A stretch of DNA of 15,767 nucleotides, from the NCBI GenBank assembly GCA_947629725.1, contig CANREU010000019.1:1-15767 (forward strand), written 5' to 3'. Source of the stretch: an uncultured Clostridia bacterium. GTDB lineage: Bacteria; Bacillota; Clostridia; Christensenellales; Borkfalkiaceae. Below are positions 1 to 6,494 of this stretch, piece after piece (the stretch's first letter is position 1; the number at the start of each line of letters is the position of its first letter). The position numbers and the translations under genes were made by a program. The notes beneath the pieces were generated by a model. The model saw only the letters and a program-made list of their open reading frames with translations. It was not told the DNA's origin and made no database searches.

Positions 1-108
1 TTCCTTGCCAAAGACATCGCAAAGAAGATCGAGAGCGAGCTCGAATACCCCGGGCAGATCAAGGTGAACGTCATCCGCGAGTTTCGGAGCGTCGAATACG
101 CGAAATAA
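1..108 (+). CDS. rny: Ribonuclease Y, C-terminal fragment (5' end outside window)
   Basis: Only the last 35 codons are present, in frame from base 1 to the TAA at 106-108. The peptide reads AKDIAKKIESELEYPGQIKV followed by NVIREFRSVEYAK. This is the highly conserved end of RNase Y, the membrane-anchored endoribonuclease that starts mRNA decay in many Gram-positives. The family's N-terminal membrane helix, KH domain and HD domain lie upstream of the window. The tail is so conserved that the assignment is firm despite the short length. The gene is followed 14 bases later by a strong terminator, so it is not cotranscribed with what follows. Confidence 0.9.
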   Translation, partial: FLAKDIAKKIESELEYPGQIKVNVIREFRSVEYAK

Positions 109-122
109 GAAATCTGCAAGCT

Positions 123-153
123 CCCCCTGTGCACTCCACAGGGGGATTTTTTT
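123..153 (+). terminator. Rho-independent terminator of rny
   Basis: A perfect 9-bp stem (CCCCCTGTG, 123-131, with CACAGGGGG, 137-145) encloses a 5-base loop and is followed by A and seven T (147-153). A weaker second hairpin, ACGCC 154-158 with GGCGT 166-170, is followed by TTTT and may back it up. Confidence 0.93.
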
Positions 154-179
154 ACGCCCGCGCGCGGCGTTTTTATAGC

Positions 180-415
180 AGGGGTGCGGAGCGTGCCCTG
201 GGGGTAGGGGGCGTCGCTCTTTCTCTTGCCTCCCCCCTTACGCTTTCAACGCTTGCCCTCCCCCTGCGTCAGGGGGAGGGGTAGGGGAGGGGGTCCGCCC
301 TTGAGATCGTGCAAACACGAAAGAGCGAGATTCGCTCCGCCTCGCTTCGTTTCCCCTCAAGGAGAGGCCGAAGCTGCGGAATGGGGCGAGCGGCGGGGCG
401 GTTTTTCATATAGAA
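180..415. repeat. GC-rich non-coding stretch with nested hairpins and a G-run tract
   Basis: I see no credible gene here; the only open frame is Pro/Arg-rich translation of C-runs. Several structures are visible. An 11-bp hairpin pairs 256-266 with 270-280 across the loop CGT. A G-run tract with four runs of at least four G (272-276, 278-281, 284-287, 289-293) is separated by 1-2 bases. A nested foldback has outer arms CCTTGAG 299-305 and CTCAAGG 356-362, middle arms ACGAA 317-321 and TTCGT 346-350, and an inner hairpin GAGCGA 323-328 with TCGCTC 332-337. Such C/G-run hairpin blocks often occur as dispersed intergenic repeats in clostridial genomes. Multiple copies cannot be shown from one window. 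Confidence 0.55.
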
Positions 416-453
416 AATTTGCGCAATAAATTATAATATTTTTCATAGAACTC

Positions 454-482
454 TTTACAAATGTCATTTTCTATACTATAAT
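454..482 (+). promoter_or_regulatory. Sigma-A type promoter for the 519-3783 unit
   Basis: TTTACA (454-459), a 17-base spacer, then a perfect TATAAT (477-482), in an AT-rich block that begins abruptly at about 405. A Shine-Dalgarno AAGGGGG (507-513) precedes the ATG at 519. A start near 489 would give a leader of about 30 bases. Confidence 0.85.
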
Positions 483-518
483 TGTGATAGAGCAACCGTT
501 TTCGATAAGGGGGAAAGT

Positions 519-1205
519 ATGACAAAGGAGAAAAAGATCGCGCTCGGGGTGACGGCAGGCGTGCTGGCGTTTTATCTTCTTCTTGCAGCGGGATTGACTG
601 TTTGGGTAGTGAGCAATTGGTCGGGTTTCTACACGGAAGAACAGCATCTTTCACGTATCCGGAAACGCGCCGAAAAGCGGTATTTGGGTGAAGGGAGCGA
701 ATACAAGAGCCTTGAGGTCTATCCCGTCTATAACGAGGAAGATGTATTCGAGTATGCGCTTGTCGAGTTTGAACCGTATGGGTTTCTTTATGTTCAGATT
801 GGAGGCTGGGACACGCTGTGGACGTATATGTACACGGAGAATAGCGGTAGTCCGACCAATCTTTGGTATCCGTATATTTTTGAGGAAGGGGCGATAAGTG
901 TTGTTCCGGACGAGCACGGCTATAATGAAACATGGGAAGGGTGTCGTGTTTTTCAAGATGAGAGTGGGGGGTATATCTCTTACCGCGTCAGCCACTTCAA
1001 AGCAGCGGGCATACAAGAGGGAAGACGGTATATCCTTCCCGTTGGGATCCCCGCAGTTAAGAGGGGAGAAAACTATATCGATTTGATTTCGGGGAAGGAG
1101 ATCCCCGTCTCCACCGATTTTATAGACCCAACGGTTCGTGCGACGTTTGAAGGAGATATTCGTTTTCCTTTTGGACACGGGCTTGTGGGAGTTCCTCGAT
1201 ATTAA
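519..1205 (+). CDS. Membrane-anchored protein of unknown function
   Basis: This 228-residue protein starts at an ATG with a good Shine-Dalgarno (507-513). The N-terminus is positively charged (MTKEKK) and is followed by one hydrophobic segment at about residues 7-31. The rest, about 195 residues, is hydrophilic and rich in Tyr, Glu and Gly, and is expected outside the cell. A recognisable stretch is EYALVEFEPYGFLYVQI (about residues 85-101), which resembles a conserved segment in hypothetical clostridial membrane proteins. I cannot attach a function to it. No lipobox Cys, catalytic motif or repeat is evident. It shares a promoter with the secreted Hint-domain gene, which starts 34 bases downstream, so the two are probably cotranscribed. 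The membrane protein could be a partner, anchor or immunity-like protein for that gene (inference). Base composition is AT-richer than uvrC and later genes. Confidence 0.75.
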   Translation: MTKEKKIALGVTAGVLAFYLLLAAGLTVWVVSNWSGFYTEEQHLSRIRKRAEKRYLGEGSEYKSLEVYPVYNEEDVFEYALVEFEPYGFLYVQIGGWDTLWTYMYTENSGSPTNLWYPYIFEEGAISVVPDEHGYNETWEGCRVFQDESGGYISYRVSHFKAAGIQEGRRYILPVGIPAVKRGENYIDLISGKEIPVSTDFIDPTVRATFEGDIRFPFGHGLVGVPRY

Positions 1206-1239
1206 CGAAAGAAAAAATTATTTTTTAGGGGGTAATGAT

Positions 1240-1710
1240 ATGTACCAACAAAAGTTAAGGAAGTGGACGATTTGCACGTTGTTGATTTTGCTTGCGCTTT
1301 GTTTTACGGCTGCACTGACAAGCAGAATAACAGCTGCAGCAGAAAGCGGCGAAGACCTTGTGGCAGAGTCGCAAGAAGAAACGATTTCGGTTATAGCAAA
1401 ACGCCCTGAACCGGCATCTACAATGAATGCCAAGGGAGAGCTATATAAGAACTTAGGGGAGTATCGTTGTATAGAAGGAGCCTTAATAGATGGACTCCCC
1501 CTCACAAATTTGCACTACATAGAGAATGCGAATTACTTCTTGGCAAATCCGAAGCATCGGGAAAATTACAATACTACTAACGACCATATTTTCGGAACGT
1601 GCACAACGGTTGCACATCAAATTTTACTCGGGTATCATAATTATTATTCCGATCGACGGCTAATTCCAGCAATCGGTCAAGACGGGACGCAATATTTGAG
1701 TAGCGATTAG
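1240..1710 (+). CDS. N-terminal fragment: signal peptide and Cys half of a C39-like peptidase
   Basis: This fragment has 156 codons before the in-frame TAG. The start is the ATG at 1240, not an upstream one in the same frame: it has a Shine-Dalgarno (AGGGGG, 8 bases of spacing) and leads straight into a signal peptide of Lys/Arg residues, a hydrophobic core at about residues 10-26, and a probable cleavage after AAA at about 34. Residues 121-140 hold CTTVAHQILLGYHNYYSDRR, the helix carrying the likely nucleophilic Cys121 of a papain-fold secreted peptidase. If translation really stops here, the product would be an exported stub without the catalytic His. See the full-length entry for the alternative reading. 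Confidence 0.6.
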   Translation: MYQQKLRKWTICTLLILLALCFTAALTSRITAAAESGEDLVAESQEETISVIAKRPEPASTMNAKGELYKNLGEYRCIEGALIDGLPLTNLHYIENANYFLANPKHRENYNTTNDHIFGTCTTVAHQILLGYHNYYSDRRLIPAIGQDGTQYLSSD

Positions 1711-1758
1711 GGTACTTTATCCGAGCATCCCACTATTAAGTATGATACAGAGCCCGAC

Positions 1759-3783
1759 TTGGGGCGTACAAGCATTGGAACGACGGATGCTGTATTTTAC
1801 GGAATTTTCAATTTGGCAGGAGGCGAGGACCTATTTAGTCAAGTAATTAATAATGTTGCAACTGCATCTAATGAATTTTTGACGAATTTTTTAAATGGAC
1901 GCGAGAAGAATTGGAAAATAGATTCAGATTTATATCACGAAAATAGCGTTCTTTCTGAGCTTAATGCAGGGCGCCCCGTGGTATTAGGTTTTAATCCATT
2001 AGCCGAACATTCTGCACATGTTGTCGTTGCATATGGATACGCAAATTATAATGGAGAGCTGTGTTATATCACGCATTATGGATGGGAGGGCGAAGAGGTC
2101 CAAATGTTGGTGCCGGAAAGCTGGATAGGATTTCAAGTCACTATGTCGGTCGAGCACACACATGATATTTTTAGGACCATGGATACATACCAAGACGCAT
2201 ACGGGGAAAAATATCGTGCGTTTGGATGCTCCATTTGCGGATACCAAACATTGCGAAAAGAAGATACGTCCTCTTTGTTCGCCGGTGGAAACGGCTCTTC
2301 TACCGAACCCTTCCTCATCGAAAATGAGGAGCAGTTGCGCAATATGGCGCTGGCACATCGGCCCGTTTATCATCCGAGAGAGGGGAGTATCGAGGAGATC
2401 AATTATTGGTTCAAATTGGAGAACAATATTACGGTAACGGAGGATTGGGTGCCGTTTGAACTCCACTTTACGGGGGACTTCGACGGGAACGGCCATTATA
2501 TCTCTTATCACATGAATCTGACGCAGGCGGACATCGATACCTCTATATATCAAGGCTTCTTCGGCTTTGTTACGACGGGGGGAAATATTCATGATTTGGA
2601 GTTTATGAATTGCTCGATCACAAGCGATACGAGCAAAACACTTTCCCGTTCGGACGGCGGCTCGACAAACATCGGGATCGTTGCGGGAAGCGGTTACGGA
2701 ACGAATTATTTAACGAACGTTATCGTAACAAATCCACAGATAGAGTGCAAAATCTCCAATGCCGCTATCGGCGGGCTCGTGGGCACATATTTTGAGGGCT
2801 CGGCAGATAACTGCGTGGTGCGGGAATTGGGAGCAAACGGCGAAGTAACGAGCACCGATGGGTTGAACGGGGCGTCGCGCATTGTAAACAACACCCGCGG
2901 CGCGCTGGGCGGCATGGCAGGGCGGGGGAATATCTTCCGCTTCCGCAATTGCAGGGTGTCGATCGAGTTGCGGAATACGAGTTTCGACAGCGGCGAGGAC
3001 GCGATGGGCAAGGTGGTCGGCAACAGCGATGAAGATCCCGCACAATACGGCACTACGGCATATGTCAAGATGGATAAAGGCAGCTGTCTTGCGGAAGGGG
3101 CCCTCATCACCCTTGCCGACGGAACGCAAAAGCCTGTGGAAGAACTGACGGGCGACGAGATGTTGCTTGTATGGAATTTTTATACAGGGCAATATGACGC
3201 TGCGCCGATCGTGTTTATCGACAGCGATCCCGCGCAAGAATACAGCGTTGTCCATCTTACGTTCTCGAACGGAGAAACGGTGCGGGTCGTTTCGGAGCAC
3301 GGATTTTGGGATTATACCTTAAACCGTTACGTCTATCTCGATGAAAACGCGGCGCAGTTTATCGGGCATTGGTTCTTCTACCAAAACACAAATGAAGATG
3401 GCGCGAGAACGGAAAGCCGCGTACAATTGACGGGCGCGACGGTGGAGACGGAGATTGTGACGGTGTACAGTCCCGTAACATACGGACACCTCTGCTACTT
3501 TGTGAACGGCATGCTTTCGGTCCCCGGAGGGATAAGCGGGCTATTCAATATTTTTGAAGTAGATCCGTCCGCCATGCGCTACGACAGCGAAGCGATGCGG
3601 AAAGACATCGAGCAATACGGGTTGTTTTCCTATGAAGAGTTCGCCGAATACGTACCGATACCGCAAGAAATATTCGAGGCCTTCAACGGAAAGTATTTGA
3701 AGGTTGCGATCGGGAAGGGACTTACGGATTATGAACGGCTCGTGGAATTGGCGCACCGCTACGAAAAGTTTTTCGCCGAATAG
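1759..3783 (+). CDS. C-terminal fragment: His half of the peptidase, GLUG repeats, Hint domain
   Basis: The frame continues from the TAG at 1708 to the TAG at 3781-3783. The first possible start is a TTG at 1759 with no Shine-Dalgarno in front, so independent translation is doubtful. In this frame's numbering: candidate peptidase His87 and THYGWEG at 105-111; CSIC at 157-160; a GLUG/beta-helix-like region at 177-430 (GNGSSTEPFLIENEEQLRNM, then NIHDLEF and IGGLVGTYF); and a Hint domain at 440-602. The Hint start is Cys443 followed by EGALITLADGTQKPVEEL. Its block-B-like SEHGFW has His514, and its block-F-like stretch is CYFVNGMLS at 579-587. The domain ends NIFEVD with no HN and no following Cys/Ser/Thr, so intein-style splicing is not expected. 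The tail (603-674, including QYGLFSYEEFAEYV and KYLKVAIGKGL) resembles tails that follow Hint domains in other clostridial secreted proteins (from memory). Confidence 0.65.
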   Translation: MGRTSIGTTDAVFYGIFNLAGGEDLFSQVINNVATASNEFLTNFLNGREKNWKIDSDLYHENSVLSELNAGRPVVLGFNPLAEHSAHVVVAYGYANYNGELCYITHYGWEGEEVQMLVPESWIGFQVTMSVEHTHDIFRTMDTYQDAYGEKYRAFGCSICGYQTLRKEDTSSLFAGGNGSSTEPFLIENEEQLRNMALAHRPVYHPREGSIEEINYWFKLENNITVTEDWVPFELHFTGDFDGNGHYISYHMNLTQADIDTSIYQGFFGFVTTGGNIHDLEFMNCSITSDTSKTLSRSDGGSTNIGIVAGSGYGTNYLTNVIVTNPQIECKISNAAIGGLVGTYFEGSADNCVVRELGANGEVTSTDGLNGASRIVNNTRGALGGMAGRGNIFRFRNCRVSIELRNTSFDSGEDAMGKVVGNSDEDPAQYGTTAYVKMDKGSCLAEGALITLADGTQKPVEELTGDEMLLVWNFYTGQYDAAPIVFIDSDPAQEYSVVHLTFSNGETVRVVSEHGFWDYTLNRYVYLDENAAQFIGHWFFYQNTNEDGARTESRVQLTGATVETEIVTVYSPVTYGHLCYFVNGMLSVPGGISGLFNIFEVDPSAMRYDSEAMRKDIEQYGLFSYEEFAEYVPIPQEIFEAFNGKYLKVAIGKGLTDYERLVELAHRYEKFFAE

Positions 3784-3800
3784 CCGTATCTCCATAAAAG

Positions 3801-3827
3801 ACGGATGGGTCTCCCATCCGTTTTTTT
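3801..3827 (+). terminator. Rho-independent terminator after the Hint-domain gene
   Basis: A perfect 9-bp stem, ACGGATGGG (3801-3809) with CCCATCCGT (3813-3821), has a TCT loop and runs directly into seven T. It separates the accessory unit from uvrC, so uvrC needs its own promoter downstream. Confidence 0.95.
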
Positions 3828-3853
3828 CATCTGCGGGAAGTTGCCGAAAATCC

Positions 3854-3882
3854 TTGAAAAAAGCAAGTGAGTCGTGTATAAT
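3854..3882 (+). promoter_or_regulatory. Promoter of the uvrC-mutS2 operon (leaderless start)
   Basis: TTGAAA (3854-3859), a 17-base spacer, then a perfect TATAAT (3877-3882). The usual 6-7 bases from the -10 box place transcription start at about 3889, the A of the uvrC ATG. It sits just after a strong terminator, so it is the only plausible promoter for the operon in the 60 bases available. Confidence 0.88.
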
Positions 3883-3888
3883 GGTAGT

Positions 3889-5700
3889 ATGGGTGAAAGC
3901 GTATTGCGCGAAAAGCTGAAGCTGCTGCCCGATTCCCCCGGCGTGTATATCATGCTCGACGGAGAGGGGACGGTCATCTATGTCGGCAAGGCGCGCGTTC
4001 TCAAAAACCGCGTGCGGCAATATTTTCACTCCACCGAAAAGCCCGTGAAGGTGCGGGCGATGGTGGAGCAGATCGCCGATTTCTCCTACGTCGTCACCCC
4101 GACGGAGGTGGATGCGCTCGCCCTCGAGAACAATCTCATCAAAAAATACAAGCCCAAATACAACATCCTCTTAAAGGACGACAAGACCTATCCCTACATC
4201 AAAGTCCACACAAAGGAGGAGTTTCCCCGCGTCTCCGTCACCCGCAAGGTGAAGAAAGACGGCCGCTATTTCGGTCCCTTCATGGGGGGCGTGAACTGCA
4301 AGGATCTCATCGACATCTGCGCCAAAGTCTACAATATCCGCACCTGCGCGGTCGCCGTCGGGGAGAAGGCGAAGAAGCCCTGCCTCGACTATCATCTGCA
4401 CCGCTGTCTCGCGCCCTGCGCGCACGCCTGTACCAAAGAGGACTACGCAAAGCAGGTGGAGAAGGCGATCTCTTTCCTCTCGGGGAACTACGAGGAGGCG
4501 GAGGAGCTCCTGAAAGAAAAGATGGAGCGCTTTGCGGAGGAGGAGCAATTCGAGCTCGCCCTCGACTACCGCGACAAGATCGCCTCCCTCAAAAAACTCG
4601 GCTTAAAGCGCATCACCTCCATGCCGCGGGATGTGGACGCGGACATCTGGGCGCTCTCCTCCAACGGGCTGTATGCCTGCGTGAGCGTGCTCGTCACGAG
4701 GCGGGGGATCATGCAGGGCAGCCGCTGTTTTCCCCTCGAGGAGGGGGCGGGGGAGCGGGAGGAGGCCTTCACGAGCTTCCTCACCCAATACTACCAAAAC
4801 CACGAACTTCCCCACGAACTCGTGGTGGGGGAGGAGATGGACGACGAGCTCTTCCGTCTCTATGCCTTCCGCAAGACGGGGAAGAACCTCGCGATCGTCC
4901 GCCCCAAGTCGGGCATCAAAAAGGAGCTCCTCGACATGGCGGTGCGCAACGCCGCGGAGTATCTCGAAAAATCCATCTCGTCCATCGAACACAAGAACGA
5001 CATGACGATGAACGCCTGCGAGCGCTTGAAGACCCTTCTCCGTCTCCGCCGCTATCCCAAGCGCATGGAGTGTTACGATATTTCGGACATCTCGGGCGTG
5101 GACAAGGTGGGGAGCATGGTCGTGTTTACGGACGGGGAGGCGGATAAATACGAATACCGCCGCTTCCGCGTGAAGACGGTGGAGGGCGCGAACGACTTCG
5201 CCTCCCTGCAGGAGGTCCTCCGCCGCAGGCTGCAAAAGCTCGGCACCGGCGAGGAGGAGAGATTTGCGCGGCCCGATCTTGTCGTCATCGACGGCGGCAA
5301 GGGGCAGCTCTCCGCAGTGAAGGAGGTGTTCGTCGAGCTCGGCGCCGCGGACATCGACCTTATCGCCCTCGCCAAGCAGGAGGAGGAAGTGTACACCCTC
5401 TTTTCAGACGACCCCGTGCGGATCGAGCGGCGGGACTACGCCCTCCGCACCCTGCAGCGCATCCGCGACGAGGCGCACCGCTTCGCCGTCACCTACTTCC
5501 GCAATCTCCACTCCAAGCGCAATCTCTCCTCCGTGCTCGAAGAGATCGGGGGGGTGGGGCCCAAAAAACGGGCAGCCCTCCTCGAAAAATTCGGCACGAT
5601 CGACAAGATCATGCGCGCCGGGGAGGAGGAACTCGCCTCGACGCCCGGCATCGGCCCCGCGCTCGCGGCGGCCGTAAAAAAATTTTTCGAGGACTTATGA
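3889..5700 (+). CDS. uvrC: UvrABC system protein C (excinuclease subunit)
   Basis: UvrC makes both incisions around a DNA lesion during nucleotide excision repair, after UvrA/UvrB recognition. The 603 residues show the full architecture. The GIY-YIG nuclease is at about 15-93, with GVY at 18-20 and YVGKA at 31-35. The Fe-S cysteine pattern is Cys153, Cys165, Cys173 and Cys177. A UVR (UvrB-binding) motif lies at about 195-232. The RNase-H-like second nuclease carries ECYDIS, VVIDGGKGQ and RDEAHRFA. Tandem helix-hairpin-helix motifs lie at about 545-600 (EEIGGVGPKKR, TPGIGPALA). The ATG at 3889 is chosen because MGESVLREKLKLLPDSPGVY aligns with normal UvrC N-termini. A GTG at 3874 would lie upstream of the -10 box. 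No Shine-Dalgarno precedes the ATG, consistent with a leaderless mRNA. It is the first gene of a coupled operon, and its TGA overlaps the next ATG. Confidence 0.97.
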   Translation: MGESVLREKLKLLPDSPGVYIMLDGEGTVIYVGKARVLKNRVRQYFHSTEKPVKVRAMVEQIADFSYVVTPTEVDALALENNLIKKYKPKYNILLKDDKTYPYIKVHTKEEFPRVSVTRKVKKDGRYFGPFMGGVNCKDLIDICAKVYNIRTCAVAVGEKAKKPCLDYHLHRCLAPCAHACTKEDYAKQVEKAISFLSGNYEEAEELLKEKMERFAEEEQFELALDYRDKIASLKKLGLKRITSMPRDVDADIWALSSNGLYACVSVLVTRRGIMQGSRCFPLEEGAGEREEAFTSFLTQYYQNHELPHELVVGEEMDDELFRLYAFRKTGKNLAIVRPKSGIKKELLDMAVRNAAEYLEKSISSIEHKNDMTMNACERLKTLLRLRRYPKRMECYDISDISGVDKVGSMVVFTDGEADKYEYRRFRVKTVEGANDFASLQEVLRRRLQKLGTGEEERFARPDLVVIDGGKGQLSAVKEVFVELGAADIDLIALAKQEEEVYTLFSDDPVRIERRDYALRTLQRIRDEAHRFAVTYFRNLHSKRNLSSVLEEIGGVGPKKRAALLEKFGTIDKIMRAGEEELASTPGIGPALAAAVKKFFEDL

Positions 5701-6494
5701 GGTATCCGCTCTTTTTATCCGATTTCGACGGCACGATCGCCCGTTCGGACGGGACGGTCTCCCGCCGCACGAAGGAGGCGATCGCCAAATACCGCGCCGC
5801 AGGGGGCAAGTTCGTCGTTTGTTCGGGGCGGATGCTGCCCTCCGTCCTTCCCCGCGCGAGAGAGCTCGGGATCGTGGAGGGGCCCGTCGTCGCCTATCAG
5901 GGGGCGACGATCGCGGACATCGCGACGGGGGAGCTCTTGAAGGACGACGGCTTCTCCTTTGAGGACGGGCTCCTCGTCCTCCGCGCCCTCGAGCGGCGCA
6001 AAGAGCACATCCACTTCTACACGGTGGATACCCTGTATTCCTTGCACGCCTACGAGCGGATCTGCGGCGTGAAGGGGGAGATCGAGCCCGATCTTTCCGC
6101 CTTTGCGAAGGAGGAGAGACGGCGCGCCGTGAAGATCCTCGCAATGGTCCCGCCCGAGAGGAACGCCCCCCTCCGCGCCTCCCTCCGGGAAGAGCTGGGG
6201 GAGAGGTTCTATGTGACGAGCTCCTCCGAATTTCTCGTGGAGGTCATGCCCGCGGGGCAGAGCAAGGCTTCGGCGGTGGACTTTCTCGCGGCATACTACT
6301 CGGTCCCGCGGGAGAAGACGGCCGCCATCGGCGACCAGCTCAACGACCTCCCGATGATCGAGCGGGCGGGCGGCGGATTTGCCGTCGGGAACGCCGTCGG
6401 CGAACTCAAAAAAAAGGCGTGCGTCGTCCCGTCCAACGACGACGACGGCGTGGCGTATGCACTCGAAAATTACGCAATGGGGGAAGAAAAATGA
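5697..6494 (+). CDS. Cof-type HAD hydrolase (subfamily IIB phosphatase)
   Basis: This 265-residue cytosolic, Mg-dependent phosphatase belongs to the Cof/YidA group, whose members dephosphorylate small phosphorylated metabolites such as sugar phosphates or flavin precursors. The substrate cannot be read from sequence. Motif I is DFDGT with nucleophile Asp9 and Asp11. Motif II is around CSGR (42-45). The type IIB cap is the middle third, about residues 80-185. The motif III lysine is in GQSKASAV, and motif IV is GDQLNDLPMI. Length and motif order are typical. The ATG at 5697 overlaps the uvrC TGA (ATGA), indicating translational coupling, and the stop overlaps the hprK start in the same way. 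Its place between uvrC and hprK suggests cotranscription rather than a shared pathway. Confidence 0.92.
   Translation: MRYPLFLSDFDGTIARSDGTVSRRTKEAIAKYRAAGGKFVVCSGRMLPSVLPRARELGIVEGPVVAYQGATIADIATGELLKDDGFSFEDGLLVLRALERRKEHIHFYTVDTLYSLHAYERICGVKGEIEPDLSAFAKEERRRAVKILAMVPPERNAPLRASLREELGERFYVTSSSEFLVEVMPAGQSKASAVDFLAAYYSVPREKTAAIGDQLNDLPMIERAGGGFAVGNAVGELKKKACVVPSNDDDGVAYALENYAMGEEK

Larger units (their letters stand above)
1240..3783 (+). pseudogene. Secreted peptidase - GLUG repeat - Hint domain protein, interrupted by an in-frame TAG
   Basis: Read through the TAG at 1708-1710, one frame gives 847 residues. In order it has: a signal peptide (1 to about 34, ending TAAA); a C39/papain-like peptidase domain (about 95-300) with candidate Cys121 in GTCTTVAHQIL and His260 in HSAHVVVAYGY; a CSICGY linker (about 330-334); a GLUG-type beta-repeat region (about 350-600, including FTGDFDGNGHYIS); a Hint domain (about 613-775) starting at Cys616 in GSCLAEGALITL; and a charged tail. 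The TAG falls between the candidate catalytic Cys and His, so neither half alone could be an active peptidase. TAG also ends this gene and mutS2, so it is a normal stop in this genome. Both sides keep the same frame and style, which points to a recent nonsense change, a sequencing or assembly error, or readthrough. It starts at the ATG after the Shine-Dalgarno AGGGGG (1227-1232). Confidence 0.75.

Noticed and set aside
226..429. 67-codon plus-strand frame in the GC-rich gap
   Set aside because: It translates C/G-runs and hairpins into Pro/Arg/Gly and has no ribosome site.
406..1178. Minus-strand frames of 175 codons opposite the 519-1205 gene
   Set aside because: They have no Shine-Dalgarno and low-complexity composition, while the plus-strand gene has a promoter, a ribosome site and a clear membrane segment.
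1708..1710. TAG as pyrrolysine or as a recoded glutamine
   Set aside because: TAG ends the same gene at 3781-3783 and mutS2 at 11847-11849, and no pyrrolysine genes are visible in the window. A local nonsense change or error is simpler.
3874..3888. GTG start for uvrC at 3874
   Set aside because: It is upstream of the -10 box of the only available promoter and adds residues not seen in UvrC N-termini.
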